From CAZDYP01 sp964509505 (GTDB lineage: Bacteria; Chloroflexota; Anaerolineae; JACRMK01), in assembly GCA_964509505.1 (NCBI GenBank), contig CAZDYP010000199.1:1-8428 (forward strand): 8,428 bases of DNA, written 5' to 3'. The position numbers and the translations under genes were made by a program. The notes below the pieces were generated by a model that did no database searches, had not been told where the DNA came from, and saw nothing but the letters and a program-made list of their open reading frames with translations. This document shows positions 1-5,316 of this stretch, in pieces. Numbering within the stretch: the first letter of the stretch is position 1; each line of letters opens with the position of its first letter.

Positions 1-474
1 AGCGCTTAAATGGCCGTAGCGAGTGGTGTAACCATTGGGGTGATTAATTTCTATGTAGAGACCATAGCCGCAATTCGTGGTTGGATTTTGCACAGGATCA
101 TGACAATTGGGAATATGCCAACCCGCTACCGTGACTACACCATCAGCAGCTGCTAGTACTCGTTCATAGACCATGTTAAAATCGTAACCATCGTGCCCGT
201 CATAGCAGCTGAAGCCGAGTGTGCAATTTTGTGACGAGGCCGGACTGCGTCGTGCGCCCGTATAAATCACGATGCTTCCATTGGTGCCATAATTGGGGTA
301 CTCATGATCGAAATACGAATTGATACTCTTCGTCCCATAGTATGGCGTACTCAAAAACGGAGTGGATGACTGGTGAAGCGGAGTGGCTGGACTGGCTGCC
401 TGTGAGATAGAGGATGCAGATGAGAGAAACAACCAGCTGGTTATCAGCAGAGAAAGAATTTTGTAACGAAACAT
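1..474 (-). CDS. Secreted M23-family (LytM/lysostaphin-like) zinc metallopeptidase, C-terminus missing
   Basis: I translated this frame by hand; it is open from ATG at 474 to the left edge (158 codons, no stop), so the gene is partial. Residues 1-27 look like a signal peptide: basic start, hydrophobic 'ILSLLITSWLFLSSA', then small residues. The peptidase signature is HxxxD in 'GHDGYDF' (H94, D98), expected zinc ligands in M23, followed by 'AAADGVVTVAGW' and 'GYGLYIEINHPNGYTTRYGHLS'-like sequence in which H155 fits the catalytic histidine of 'YxHLS'. The second metal motif (HLH) would lie off the edge. Four cysteines (84, 90, 124, 135) suit an extracytoplasmic fold. M23 enzymes cut peptidoglycan cross-bridges or other peptides outside the membrane; some family members are inactive scaffolds. 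It is the third gene of the envelope operon, 18 nt after the propeller gene. The start is supported by AAGGAG (484-489). Confidence 0.85.
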   Translation of the reverse strand, partial: MFRYKILSLLITSWLFLSSASSISQAASPATPLHQSSTPFLSTPYYGTKSINSYFDHEYPNYGTNGSIVIYTGARRSPASSQNCTLGFSCYDGHDGYDFNMVYERVLAAADGVVTVAGWHIPNCHDPVQNPTTNCGYGLYIEINHPNGYTTRYGHLSA

Positions 475-483
475 GAGAATCAA

Positions 484-489
484 CTCCTT
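484..489 (-). promoter_or_regulatory. Shine-Dalgarno of the M23 peptidase gene
   Basis: AAGGAG on the minus strand, 9 nt before ATG 474. It lies in the 18-nt gap after the propeller stop codon (493-495), which fixes the start and supports co-transcription. Confidence 0.7.
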
Positions 490-492
490 GCA

Positions 493-1813
493 TCAGGGAA
501 GCCAAATTGACCTGATAGGGCGTATGTTATTTGTAGATAGTTGACGCAAATTTTTGCTATCCGCCTCGGTGATCCATGTTCCTATCTTTCCGCCTCGGAT
601 GGATGTAAACACTAGATAGTTTCCATCAGGCGACCACGAAGGGTTGACATCGCCGCGTTGATTATCCGAGAAANNNNNNNNNNTTCTGTCCAGTATTGAC
701 TTCAACGATATACAGACTGAGCTGGTTGAAAGCCCATATATAGGCTTCATCTGAAAATGGAGTCAAGGGCGGTATGGGTTTTGGCATTGGCACTTCGCGA
801 CCAACGAAAGCAATGAAACGACTATCAGGAGACCATTGATAGTCATACCCTCCCTCATTACCATTCACCAAGTTCTGTGGTTGTCCTCCGATTGGATGTA
901 TCCAAATTTGTCCTCCGCCCAGCACAAATGCCAGACGTTTTCCATCGGGCGACCACGACAGCTCACTAATTGACTGGCCGCCTGGTCTCTCCATTATCTT
1001 TTGTAAACCGCTCCCATCGGCTGCTCCTAACCAAAGAATGCTTTGGGTGCTGAGTCGCGGACGTTCAGCAAAAGCCAACTTTTGTCCATCGGGTGAGAAC
1101 ACCACAGAATCGGCTACATGCTCTGACAATAGGCGCGAGGATTCTTTCCCTTCTGCATCCAATAGCCATATACCAGTGCCGCTACGACTGAATAGAATGA
1201 AGTGTCTTCCGTCAGGATGCCAACCCCCAAATTCGAGCTGCTGAAAAGACAGCCGACGATCAATATCTTCAAGTAGCACAACTTGGCGATTCACCAAGTT
1301 AATTAATGTTGCGCCATACCACTCGTGCTTAATTGCTAGATATTTGCCACCCGGCGCAGCAAAGGGCATGCCACTAGGCAACTCGGGTAAATCAACTTTA
1401 GTAGGCGCACTTCCTGTCGCGCGCCCCTCCATGTTCATTGTGTGGTAATAGAGCTGACGTTGCTTGCCTTTGCCAGCTACCTCCACCTCACCGATAAACC
1501 AAATTTTTCCGCCCGCATCTGTCCGAGGCGTTGCTAATGGCAAGGGAGTCGGCGTTGGACCGCTCGGACGCACAGGTGTAGGGAACGGACTTGGCCAGTA
1601 GGTAGCCGTGGGACTAGGGCGCACCGTTGGGGTGGAGGACGGCACAGGTGTACTTGGGGTAGGAGTCCAAGGCAATGGGTAGGCCGAGAGCGGCGCGGAA
1701 GGTGAAGGCTTGTTGCGCGCTTGGTTGATAAAAAATGCGAATGCGCTAACGCTTACCCAAAAGACTATCAGGATACCCAACAATGCCTTGAACCATTGGG
1801 AAGACTGCTTCAT
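493..1813 (-). CDS. Membrane-anchored PD40/TolB-like beta-propeller protein, interrupted by an assembly gap
   Basis: I read 1813-684 and 673-493 as one gene split by the N run at 674-683. The N-terminus has a single hydrophobic anchor (residues about 9-29). A Pro/Thr/Ser-rich linker follows (about 35-97, with 'PTPSTP' and 'GPTPTPLP'), a typical cell-surface spacer. PD40 (WD40-like) blades follow, marked by 'APGGKYLAI' (153), 'WHPDGRHFILF' (198), 'FSPDGQKLAFA' (239), 'WSPDGKRLAFV' (287) and 'WSPDSRFIAFV' (327). After the gap comes a sixth, 'WSPDGNYLVFTS', ending in 'SIWLP' and TGA at 493-495. Six blades is the count of a TolB-type propeller. The domain is non-enzymatic in TolB and usually binds proteins or ligands; the partner here is unknown. 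The frames on the two sides differ by the nominal 10 N, but join if the true gap is a multiple of three. ATG 1813 has AGGAGG at 1822-1827. It is the second gene of the envelope operon. Confidence 0.8.
674..683. other. Assembly gap (10 N)
   Basis: A run of exactly 10 N inside the beta-propeller gene, probably a scaffolding gap or masked bases of nominal length. The upstream frame ends '...VEVNTGQ' plus two bases and the downstream frame resumes at '(F)SDNQRGDVNPSWSPDG'. They fuse only if the missing length is divisible by three. Confidence 0.95.
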
Positions 1814-1821
1814 GTGGAAGG

Positions 1822-1827
1822 CCTCCT
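1822..1827 (-). promoter_or_regulatory. Shine-Dalgarno of the beta-propeller gene
   Basis: Perfect AGGAGG on the minus strand, 8 nt before ATG 1813. It starts one base after the TAG stop (1829-1831) of the preceding gene, so ribosomes finishing that gene sit on this site. Translational coupling is likely. Confidence 0.8.
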
Positions 1828-1828
1828 G

Positions 1829-2470
1829 CTACTTGAAGAGAATCGGCAAATATGCGCGGTAGGTAGTGAGTAAGACGAATATAGGATCTATGCAAACAGC
1901 GACGCTGATATAGTTGTTTGTCACATCATGGCTATATGATGAGGGTGGATTGCAAGTCAGGGCTGCATCTTGCCATGTGTCTCCCGGGAAAAAATACAAT
2001 CGTAGATTGGCTTCAGTTCCGCTAGGCATATTACTGTCGTCATAATGTGTGGTTATCGTGATAGGCGCATGAGGAAAAGCTTTTCTGCCATTCACAGTCA
2101 GTGGCAGCATTTGAATAGTATGTCCTGTAAAAATAAAACCATCGTGCCATAGACCCTGCTCTCGGTCAAAGATACCCACCGTGACGGTTTGAGTAACCAC
2201 ATCGGCAGGAAAATCAAGCGAAGTCGTTAGCCCTTGAAAATTGGTATAAGTCAGACTGACAACAACGCCCGGCGTCAGCGTGATAACCGCAGTGGGTGTA
2301 ATAGGAACACCGCCGCCTAACCCTTTCTCGACTGGGTTCCCTGCGTGGGGTTGTCGAGTGGATGAGTAACGAGTGGATGCTTGCGCGTCACTCACCAACA
2401 CAATGCCAGCGATGATCAACAGAGCCAATCCCATGATCGTATTCAGTCGCGCCAGCTTTGAGCTGATCAT
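1829..2470 (-). CDS. Secreted protein with a beta-sandwich-like domain and 'YLPILFK' C-terminus
   Basis: This is a 213-aa protein if it starts at ATG 2470. I chose this start because GGGAG sits 6 nt upstream and translation then opens with a clear signal peptide ('MISSKLARLNTIMGLALLIIAG', ending near 'SDAQAS'). A longer GTG start at 2542 would lie upstream of the promoter boxes and add residues with no signal character. The mature protein has a short low-complexity linker, then a domain of alternating hydrophobic strands: 'LDFPADVVTQTVTVGI', 'APITITTHYDD', 'LRLYFFPGDTW' and 'NNYISVAVCID'. The 'FPA..V' and 'W.DAALTC' pattern recalls ZU5-like or Ig-like domains of bacterial surface proteins; I cannot assign the family with certainty. 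The last residues, 'AYLPILFK', resemble a recurrent tail on secreted Chloroflexota proteins. No catalytic motif is seen. It is first in the envelope operon, 15 nt before the propeller gene. Confidence 0.75.
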   Translation of the reverse strand: MISSKLARLNTIMGLALLIIAGIVLVSDAQASTRYSSTRQPHAGNPVEKGLGGGVPITPTAVITLTPGVVVSLTYTNFQGLTTSLDFPADVVTQTVTVGIFDREQGLWHDGFIFTGHTIQMLPLTVNGRKAFPHAPITITTHYDDSNMPSGTEANLRLYFFPGDTWQDAALTCNPPSSYSHDVTNNYISVAVCIDPIFVLLTTYRAYLPILFK

Positions 2471-2476
2471 TACGCA

Positions 2477-2481
2477 CTCCC
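2477..2481 (-). promoter_or_regulatory. Shine-Dalgarno deciding the start at 2470
   Basis: GGGAG on the minus strand, 6 nt before ATG 2470. It supports this start over the upstream GTG at 2542. Confidence 0.65.
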
Positions 2482-2490
2482 ATTTAGCGA

Positions 2491-2508
2491 CAATATATCG
2501 GTATATTG
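2491..2508. promoter_or_regulatory. 18-bp palindrome, candidate operator for the divergent XRE regulator
   Basis: The plus-strand sequence CAATATATCGGTATATTG pairs with its own reverse complement at all positions except one symmetric pair (T8/G11). It overlaps the -10 and spacer of the leftward promoter and touches the weak candidate -35 (2506-2511) for the rightward XRE gene. A two-fold symmetric site of this size in a divergent promoter region beside an XRE gene is the usual arrangement for a self-regulating repressor. The link to this protein is inferred. Confidence 0.6.
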
Positions 2509-2520
2509 AGCTGCTGTCAA
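2492..2520 (-). promoter_or_regulatory. Sigma70-type promoter of the envelope operon
   Basis: On the minus strand, TTGACA (2515-2520, perfect -35) is followed after exactly 17 bp by TATATT (2492-2497, 5 of 6 to TATAAT). It points toward the gene starting at 2470, predicting transcription from about 2485 and a leader of roughly 15 nt that holds the GGGAG site. This is the best promoter in the window and should drive all three envelope genes. Confidence 0.75.
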
Positions 2521-2533
2521 TAGGCAATAAAAA
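2506..2533 (+). promoter_or_regulatory. Weak candidate promoter for the XRE gene
   Basis: TTGAGC (2506-2511) and TAAAAA (2528-2533) are separated by 16 bp. The -35 overlaps the right end of the 18-bp palindrome, so one bound dimer could affect both directions. The -10 match is modest. Confidence 0.3.
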
Positions 2534-2577
2534 TATGCCCACTGGAATTTACAACGTGGTAGTATCTTTTGCCAACG

Positions 2578-2922
2578 ATGAATTTTCCAGATTGGCTGCA
2601 TCAAAAATTGAATCAGCGAGGCTGGGATCAGGCAGAACTCGTACGACATAGTGGTATCACCTCATCACAGATTTCGCGTATTCTCAGTGGAGCGCGCAAA
2701 CCAGGTCCTGATGCCTGCCGTGCGCTTGTGCGTGCGCTAAGAGTCTCAGAGCAAGAAGTGTTTTCACATGCTGGCTTGATCTCGCCATTAACTGAGCGTG
2801 ACGAACAAATCAATGAGATTGTAGAAGTGATGATGGCCTTACCAGCCGAAGAACGTGAATTTATTCTGGAGGTTGCGCGTGTGCGTTTGAACCGCCAGCA
2901 ACATGGTAAATTGCGAAAGTAA
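2578..2922 (+). CDS. XRE-family helix-turn-helix transcriptional regulator
   Basis: This is a 114-aa protein from ATG 2578; an in-frame TTG at 2569 would add only three residues. The N-terminal half is a Cro/C1-type HTH: 'WLHQKLNQRGWDQAELVRHSG' opens the domain, with helix 2 around 'WDQAELVRHSGI', recognition helix around 'TSSQISRILSG', then 'ARKPGPDACRALVRALRVSEQEVFSHAGL'. The C-terminal part, 'EEREFILEVARVRLNRQQ', is a predicted helix typical of small XRE proteins and may support dimerisation. No sensor domain is present, so any signal input is unknown. It is the only plus-strand gene I accept, transcribed away from the envelope operon across the palindrome at 2491-2508, which suggests autoregulation and control of that operon. 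No convincing Shine-Dalgarno precedes it, so its translation may be weak. Transcription ends at the hairpin 2938-2976. Confidence 0.88.
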   Translation: MNFPDWLHQKLNQRGWDQAELVRHSGITSSQISRILSGARKPGPDACRALVRALRVSEQEVFSHAGLISPLTERDEQINEIVEVMMALPAEEREFILEVARVRLNRQQHGKLRK

Positions 2923-2937
2923 ACTTGGTTGCATTGA

Positions 2938-2976
2938 AAAAACTGAGGCGCTTACCCAATGAGCGCCTCAGTTTTT
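2938..2976. terminator. Bidirectional intrinsic terminator between the XRE gene and oppF
   Basis: The 15-bp perfect stem (AAAAACTGAGGCGCT at 2938-2952, AGCGCCTCAGTTTTT at 2962-2976) has a 9-nt loop. The G+C-rich core is flanked by an A-tract on the left and a T-tract on the right, so a U-tract follows the hairpin in either direction. It lies 16 bp after the XRE stop and 30 bp after the oppF stop, and so serves the two converging transcripts. Confidence 0.9.
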
Positions 2977-3005
2977 GTTTATTTCTCTTTTTTGGTATCT
3001 CACCG

Positions 3006-4025
3006 CTAGCTTGACACTCCAGTGAGTTGCAACTTCTCCGCCAAATGACATGCGACAAAATTTCCTGCTGACAGTTCGTGCAAGGGCGGCGTCTCTTGTT
3101 TGCAAATCGCTTCAGCGTATCGGCAACGTGGATGGAAATGGCAACCGCTCGGTGGATTGGCGGGGTTCGGCACATCGCCTTGCAAGATGATGCGACGTTT
3201 CGTCGCGTCGGGGTCTGTCTTCGGCACAGCCGAGAGTAACGCTTCAGTGTATGGATGACGTGGCGCGCGATACACGGCTTCGGCGGGCGCGAGCTCCACG
3301 ATGCGCCCCAGATACATCACGGCGACGCGGTCGCTGATGTGTTCAACCACCGAGAGGTCGTGCGCGATGAACAGATATGTGAGACCAAAATCTTGTTGCA
3401 AATCTTTGAGCAGATTCAACACCTGCGCTTGAATCGAAACGTCCAATGCGCTGACAGGTTCATCGCACACAACCAACTTCGGACGCAACGCCAATGCGCG
3501 CGCGATACCGATGCGTTGCCGTTGCCCGCCACTAAACGCATAGGGATAGCGATTGAGATGTTGCGCGCGCAAGCCAACCTTCTCCAACAAGTCCACCACT
3601 TGCGCCTTGAGCTCGCTGCCGTGCGCCAAACCATGAATTCGCAACGGTTCGCTCACGATTTCCATGATGGTCATGCGCGGGTTCAGCGACGAGAACGGGT
3701 CTTGGAAGATGATTTGCATATCACGGCGAAACGGCTTCAGCTCACTGCGCTTGTGAATCGTCGTGAGGTCAACCAACTGCCCATCTCTGCGGAACAACAC
3801 TTGTCCCTCGGTCGGTTCGATGGCACGCAACACGAGCCGCCCTGTCGTCGTTTTGCCGCAACCCGACTCGCCGACGAGTCCCAACGTCTCGCCCGCGCGC
3901 ACGCTGAAGCTCACGCCATCCACCGCGCGCACATGCCCGACCACGCGACGGAAGAAACCGCGTTGAATCGGAAAATGTTTTTTTAAGTCTTTCGCTTCAA
4001 GAAGTGTCGAAGTATCAGGTATCAT
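3006..4025 (-). CDS. oppF: Oligopeptide/dipeptide ABC transporter ATPase, OppF/DppF type
   Basis: This is a 339-aa cytoplasmic ATPase, normal length for the family. Motifs are Walker A 'GESGCGKT' (52-59), Q-loop 'IFQDP' (Q108), signature 'SGGQRQR' (165-171), Walker B 'LVVCDE' (184-189), D-loop 'SALD' and switch histidine H222 in 'IAHDLS'. After about residue 260 comes the oligopeptide C-terminal domain with four cysteines (C295, C301, C308, C326), the pattern associated with an iron-sulfur site in DppD-like proteins. It should pair with the OppD protein upstream and power peptide import through the two permeases. OppF and DppF cannot be separated from sequence alone. The first residues, 'MIPDTST', are encoded by the heptamer repeat array; conserved similarity begins near 'LLEAKDLKKHFPI'. 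No Shine-Dalgarno is visible before ATG 4025, so the start is uncertain. It is the last gene before the terminator. Confidence 0.92.
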   Translation of the reverse strand: MIPDTSTLLEAKDLKKHFPIQRGFFRRVVGHVRAVDGVSFSVRAGETLGLVGESGCGKTTTGRLVLRAIEPTEGQVLFRRDGQLVDLTTIHKRSELKPFRRDMQIIFQDPFSSLNPRMTIMEIVSEPLRIHGLAHGSELKAQVVDLLEKVGLRAQHLNRYPYAFSGGQRQRIGIARALALRPKLVVCDEPVSALDVSIQAQVLNLLKDLQQDFGLTYLFIAHDLSVVEHISDRVAVMYLGRIVELAPAEAVYRAPRHPYTEALLSAVPKTDPDATKRRIILQGDVPNPANPPSGCHFHPRCRYAEAICKQETPPLHELSAGNFVACHLAEKLQLTGVSS

Positions 4026-4068
4026 GTGTCACGTATCACGTGTCACGTGTCAAGTGTCAGGTGTCAAG
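4013..4068. repeat. Degenerate 7-bp tandem repeat array (about 8 units)
   Basis: On the plus strand this reads as consecutive heptamers: TATCAGG, TATCATG, TGTCACG, TATCACG, TGTCACG, TGTCAAG, TGTCAGG, TGTCAAG (consensus TRTCANG). The array overlaps the first codons of oppF; the ATG at 4025-4023 lies inside unit two. It resembles in style the short tandem heptanucleotide repeats known from cyanobacteria, but relationship is not implied. Confidence 0.85.
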
Positions 4069-4111
4069 TGAACGTGGCAACGTGGCATACGACACTTGAC
4101 ACTTGACACGT
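4045..4111. repeat. Inverted repeat in the oppD-oppF intergenic region
   Basis: The left arm 4045-4065 and right arm 4091-4111 (21 bp each) are reverse complements with one mismatch. Both arms are made of the same TGTCAAG-type heptamer in opposite orientation. The 25-bp spacer holds two copies of CGTGGCA. In RNA this could fold into a long hairpin between the oppD stop (4118) and the oppF start (4025), which might stabilise, attenuate or uncouple the two cistrons. No U-tract follows, so it is not a standard terminator. Confidence 0.75.
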
Positions 4112-4117
4112 TGGCGT

Positions 4118-5188
4118 TTAGCGTAGCATACAGCGCGTCCAATGCCCAGGCTCAACTTCGACGAGTGCGACATCATCGGTGAGAGTACAAGAGCCGTCAT
4201 TGGCTCTAGGACAACGCGGCTTGAAGGCGCAGCCTTGCGGCACGGAGTATGGGTCTGGCACGCTGCCGGGAATTGGCATGAGGCGTTGCTTCACGTCGCC
4301 GCCCATGCGCGGCACTGAGTTCAATAAGCCAACGGTGTATGGATGGAACGGCTTGCGGAAGATGGTGCGCGCGTCGGACAGCTCGACAATTTTTCCCATG
4401 TACATCACCGCGACGCGGTCAGCCATCTCTGCGACGACGCCGAGGTTGTGCGTGATGATGAGGATGGCCATGCCGAATTCTTTTTGGAGCGACTGCATCA
4501 GTTCGAGGATTTGCGCTTGAATCGTCACGTCGAGCGCAGTTGTTGGTTCGTCGGCGATGAGCAGCGATGGGTTGCAACTCAATGCCATCGCAATCATCAC
4601 GCGCTGACGCAAGCCGCCTGAGAGCTGGTGCGGATATTCATCGAAGCGTTGCTCGGCGTTGCCAATGCCAACTTTGCGGAGCATCTCGATGGTGCGATTG
4701 CGCGCTTCGCCTTGGCTCACATTTTGATGAAGGAGAACGGCTTCGGCGATTTGGCTGCCGATGGTGTGGACGGGACTGAGTGAGGTCATCGGCTCTTGGA
4801 AGATCATCGCAATCTCATTGCCGCGAATCGAGCGGATGAGGTCGCCACGCAGATCAACTTGGACGAGATCAATCACCTCACCCCTCACCCCCTGCGCTCC
4901 CTCTCCTCTCTCCTTGAGGAGAGGGGAGAGGGGGTTGGGGAGTGAGGGGTGAGGTCGGCGCTGAAAGAGAATTTTGCCTTCAATGATGCGGCTGCGTTTT
5001 GGCGGTAACAAGCGCAAGATAGAGTGTGCGGTTACGCTCTTGCCACAGCCCGATTCGCCGACAAGCCCCACCGTCTCGCCGGGCTTGATGTCGAGCGAGA
5101 CGCCATCCACGGCGCGTACCGTGCCATCGGGCGTGTCGAAGTAGGTGCGGAGATTTTCGATTCGGAGGAGGAAATTATTAGAGAGCAT
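4118..5188 (-). CDS. oppD: Oligopeptide/dipeptide ABC transporter ATPase, OppD/DppD type, with in-frame repeat insertion
   Basis: This is a 356-aa ATPase. Motifs are Walker A 'GESGCGKS' (44-51), Q-loop 'IFQEP' (Q131), signature 'LSGGLRQR' (189-196), Walker B 'SLLIADE' (208-214), 'TTALD' and H247 in 'IITHN'. The C-terminal oligopeptide domain carries C320, C326, C334 and C353, candidate iron-sulfur ligands. Residues about 79-105 are encoded by a G+C-rich palindromic repeat (4876-4954) and read as Pro/Leu/Gly/Glu-rich sequence unlike the family. They interrupt the region between 'GKILFQ' and 'EVIDLVQVDL', where relatives usually have a short beta-hairpin. All catalytic motifs survive, so the ATPase may still work. 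ATG 5188 has no clear Shine-Dalgarno, but the following sequence, 'LLRIENLRTYF', is the conserved family start. It would act with OppF on the cytoplasmic face of the permease pair. Confidence 0.92.
   Translation of the reverse strand: MLSNNFLLRIENLRTYFDTPDGTVRAVDGVSLDIKPGETVGLVGESGCGKSVTAHSILRLLPPKRSRIIEGKILFQRRPHPSLPNPLSPLLKERGEGAQGVRGEVIDLVQVDLRGDLIRSIRGNEIAMIFQEPMTSLSPVHTIGSQIAEAVLLHQNVSQGEARNRTIEMLRKVGIGNAEQRFDEYPHQLSGGLRQRVMIAMALSCNPSLLIADEPTTALDVTIQAQILELMQSLQKEFGMAILIITHNLGVVAEMADRVAVMYMGKIVELSDARTIFRKPFHPYTVGLLNSVPRMGGDVKQRLMPIPGSVPDPYSVPQGCAFKPRCPRANDGSCTLTDDVALVEVEPGHWTRCMLR
4876..4954. repeat. Palindromic repeat element inside oppD
   Basis: The outer 13 bp are a perfect inverted repeat (CCTCACCCCTCAC at 4876-4888, GTGAGGGGTGAGG at 4942-4954). 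The inside is an imperfect C/T-rich to G/A-rich stem closing on a short loop near 4914-4917. This composition is that of dispersed CCCTCACCCC...GGGGTGAGGG palindromes seen in intergenic DNA of many bacteria (REP- or MITE-like). Here it is translated in frame without a stop. Family name not assigned. Confidence 0.85.
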
Positions 5189-5316
5189 TGAGCTTTATCA
5201 TGGTATATAGGAAGTTGTGGTATAGCACAAAGTAGCCGCCACATTTGCTTCACTGACCTCATACACAGGCACAACCTTTGTGGCAAAGCAATTTCGTGCC
5301 CCATTAGTTTACGCAA

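Noticed and set aside
2471..2542. N-terminal extension of the secreted protein from GTG 2542
   Set aside because: It runs across the -35/-10 promoter boxes and lacks a Shine-Dalgarno; ATG 2470 has both a GGGAG site and a signal peptide.
2373..2651. Plus-strand ORF overlapping the start of the XRE gene
   Set aside because: It lies antisense to the secreted protein's signal peptide and runs in a different frame through the XRE HTH; no motif.
3255..3986. Long plus-strand ORF (243 codons) opposite oppF
   Set aside because: It is an antisense shadow of a strongly conserved ATPase; the translation is Arg/His/Ala/Gln-rich with no domain.
4013..4111. CRISPR-like array
   Set aside because: Units are 7 bp, contiguous and degenerate with no spacers, and no cas genes are near.
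5189..5316. Possible small peptide or gene remnant between the Rpn-family gene and oppD, and a weak promoter (TTTGTG-16-TATATA on the minus strand, 5204-5231)
   Set aside because: No frame shows a recognisable motif or ribosome site, and the promoter match is only three of six at -35; not strong enough to annotate.
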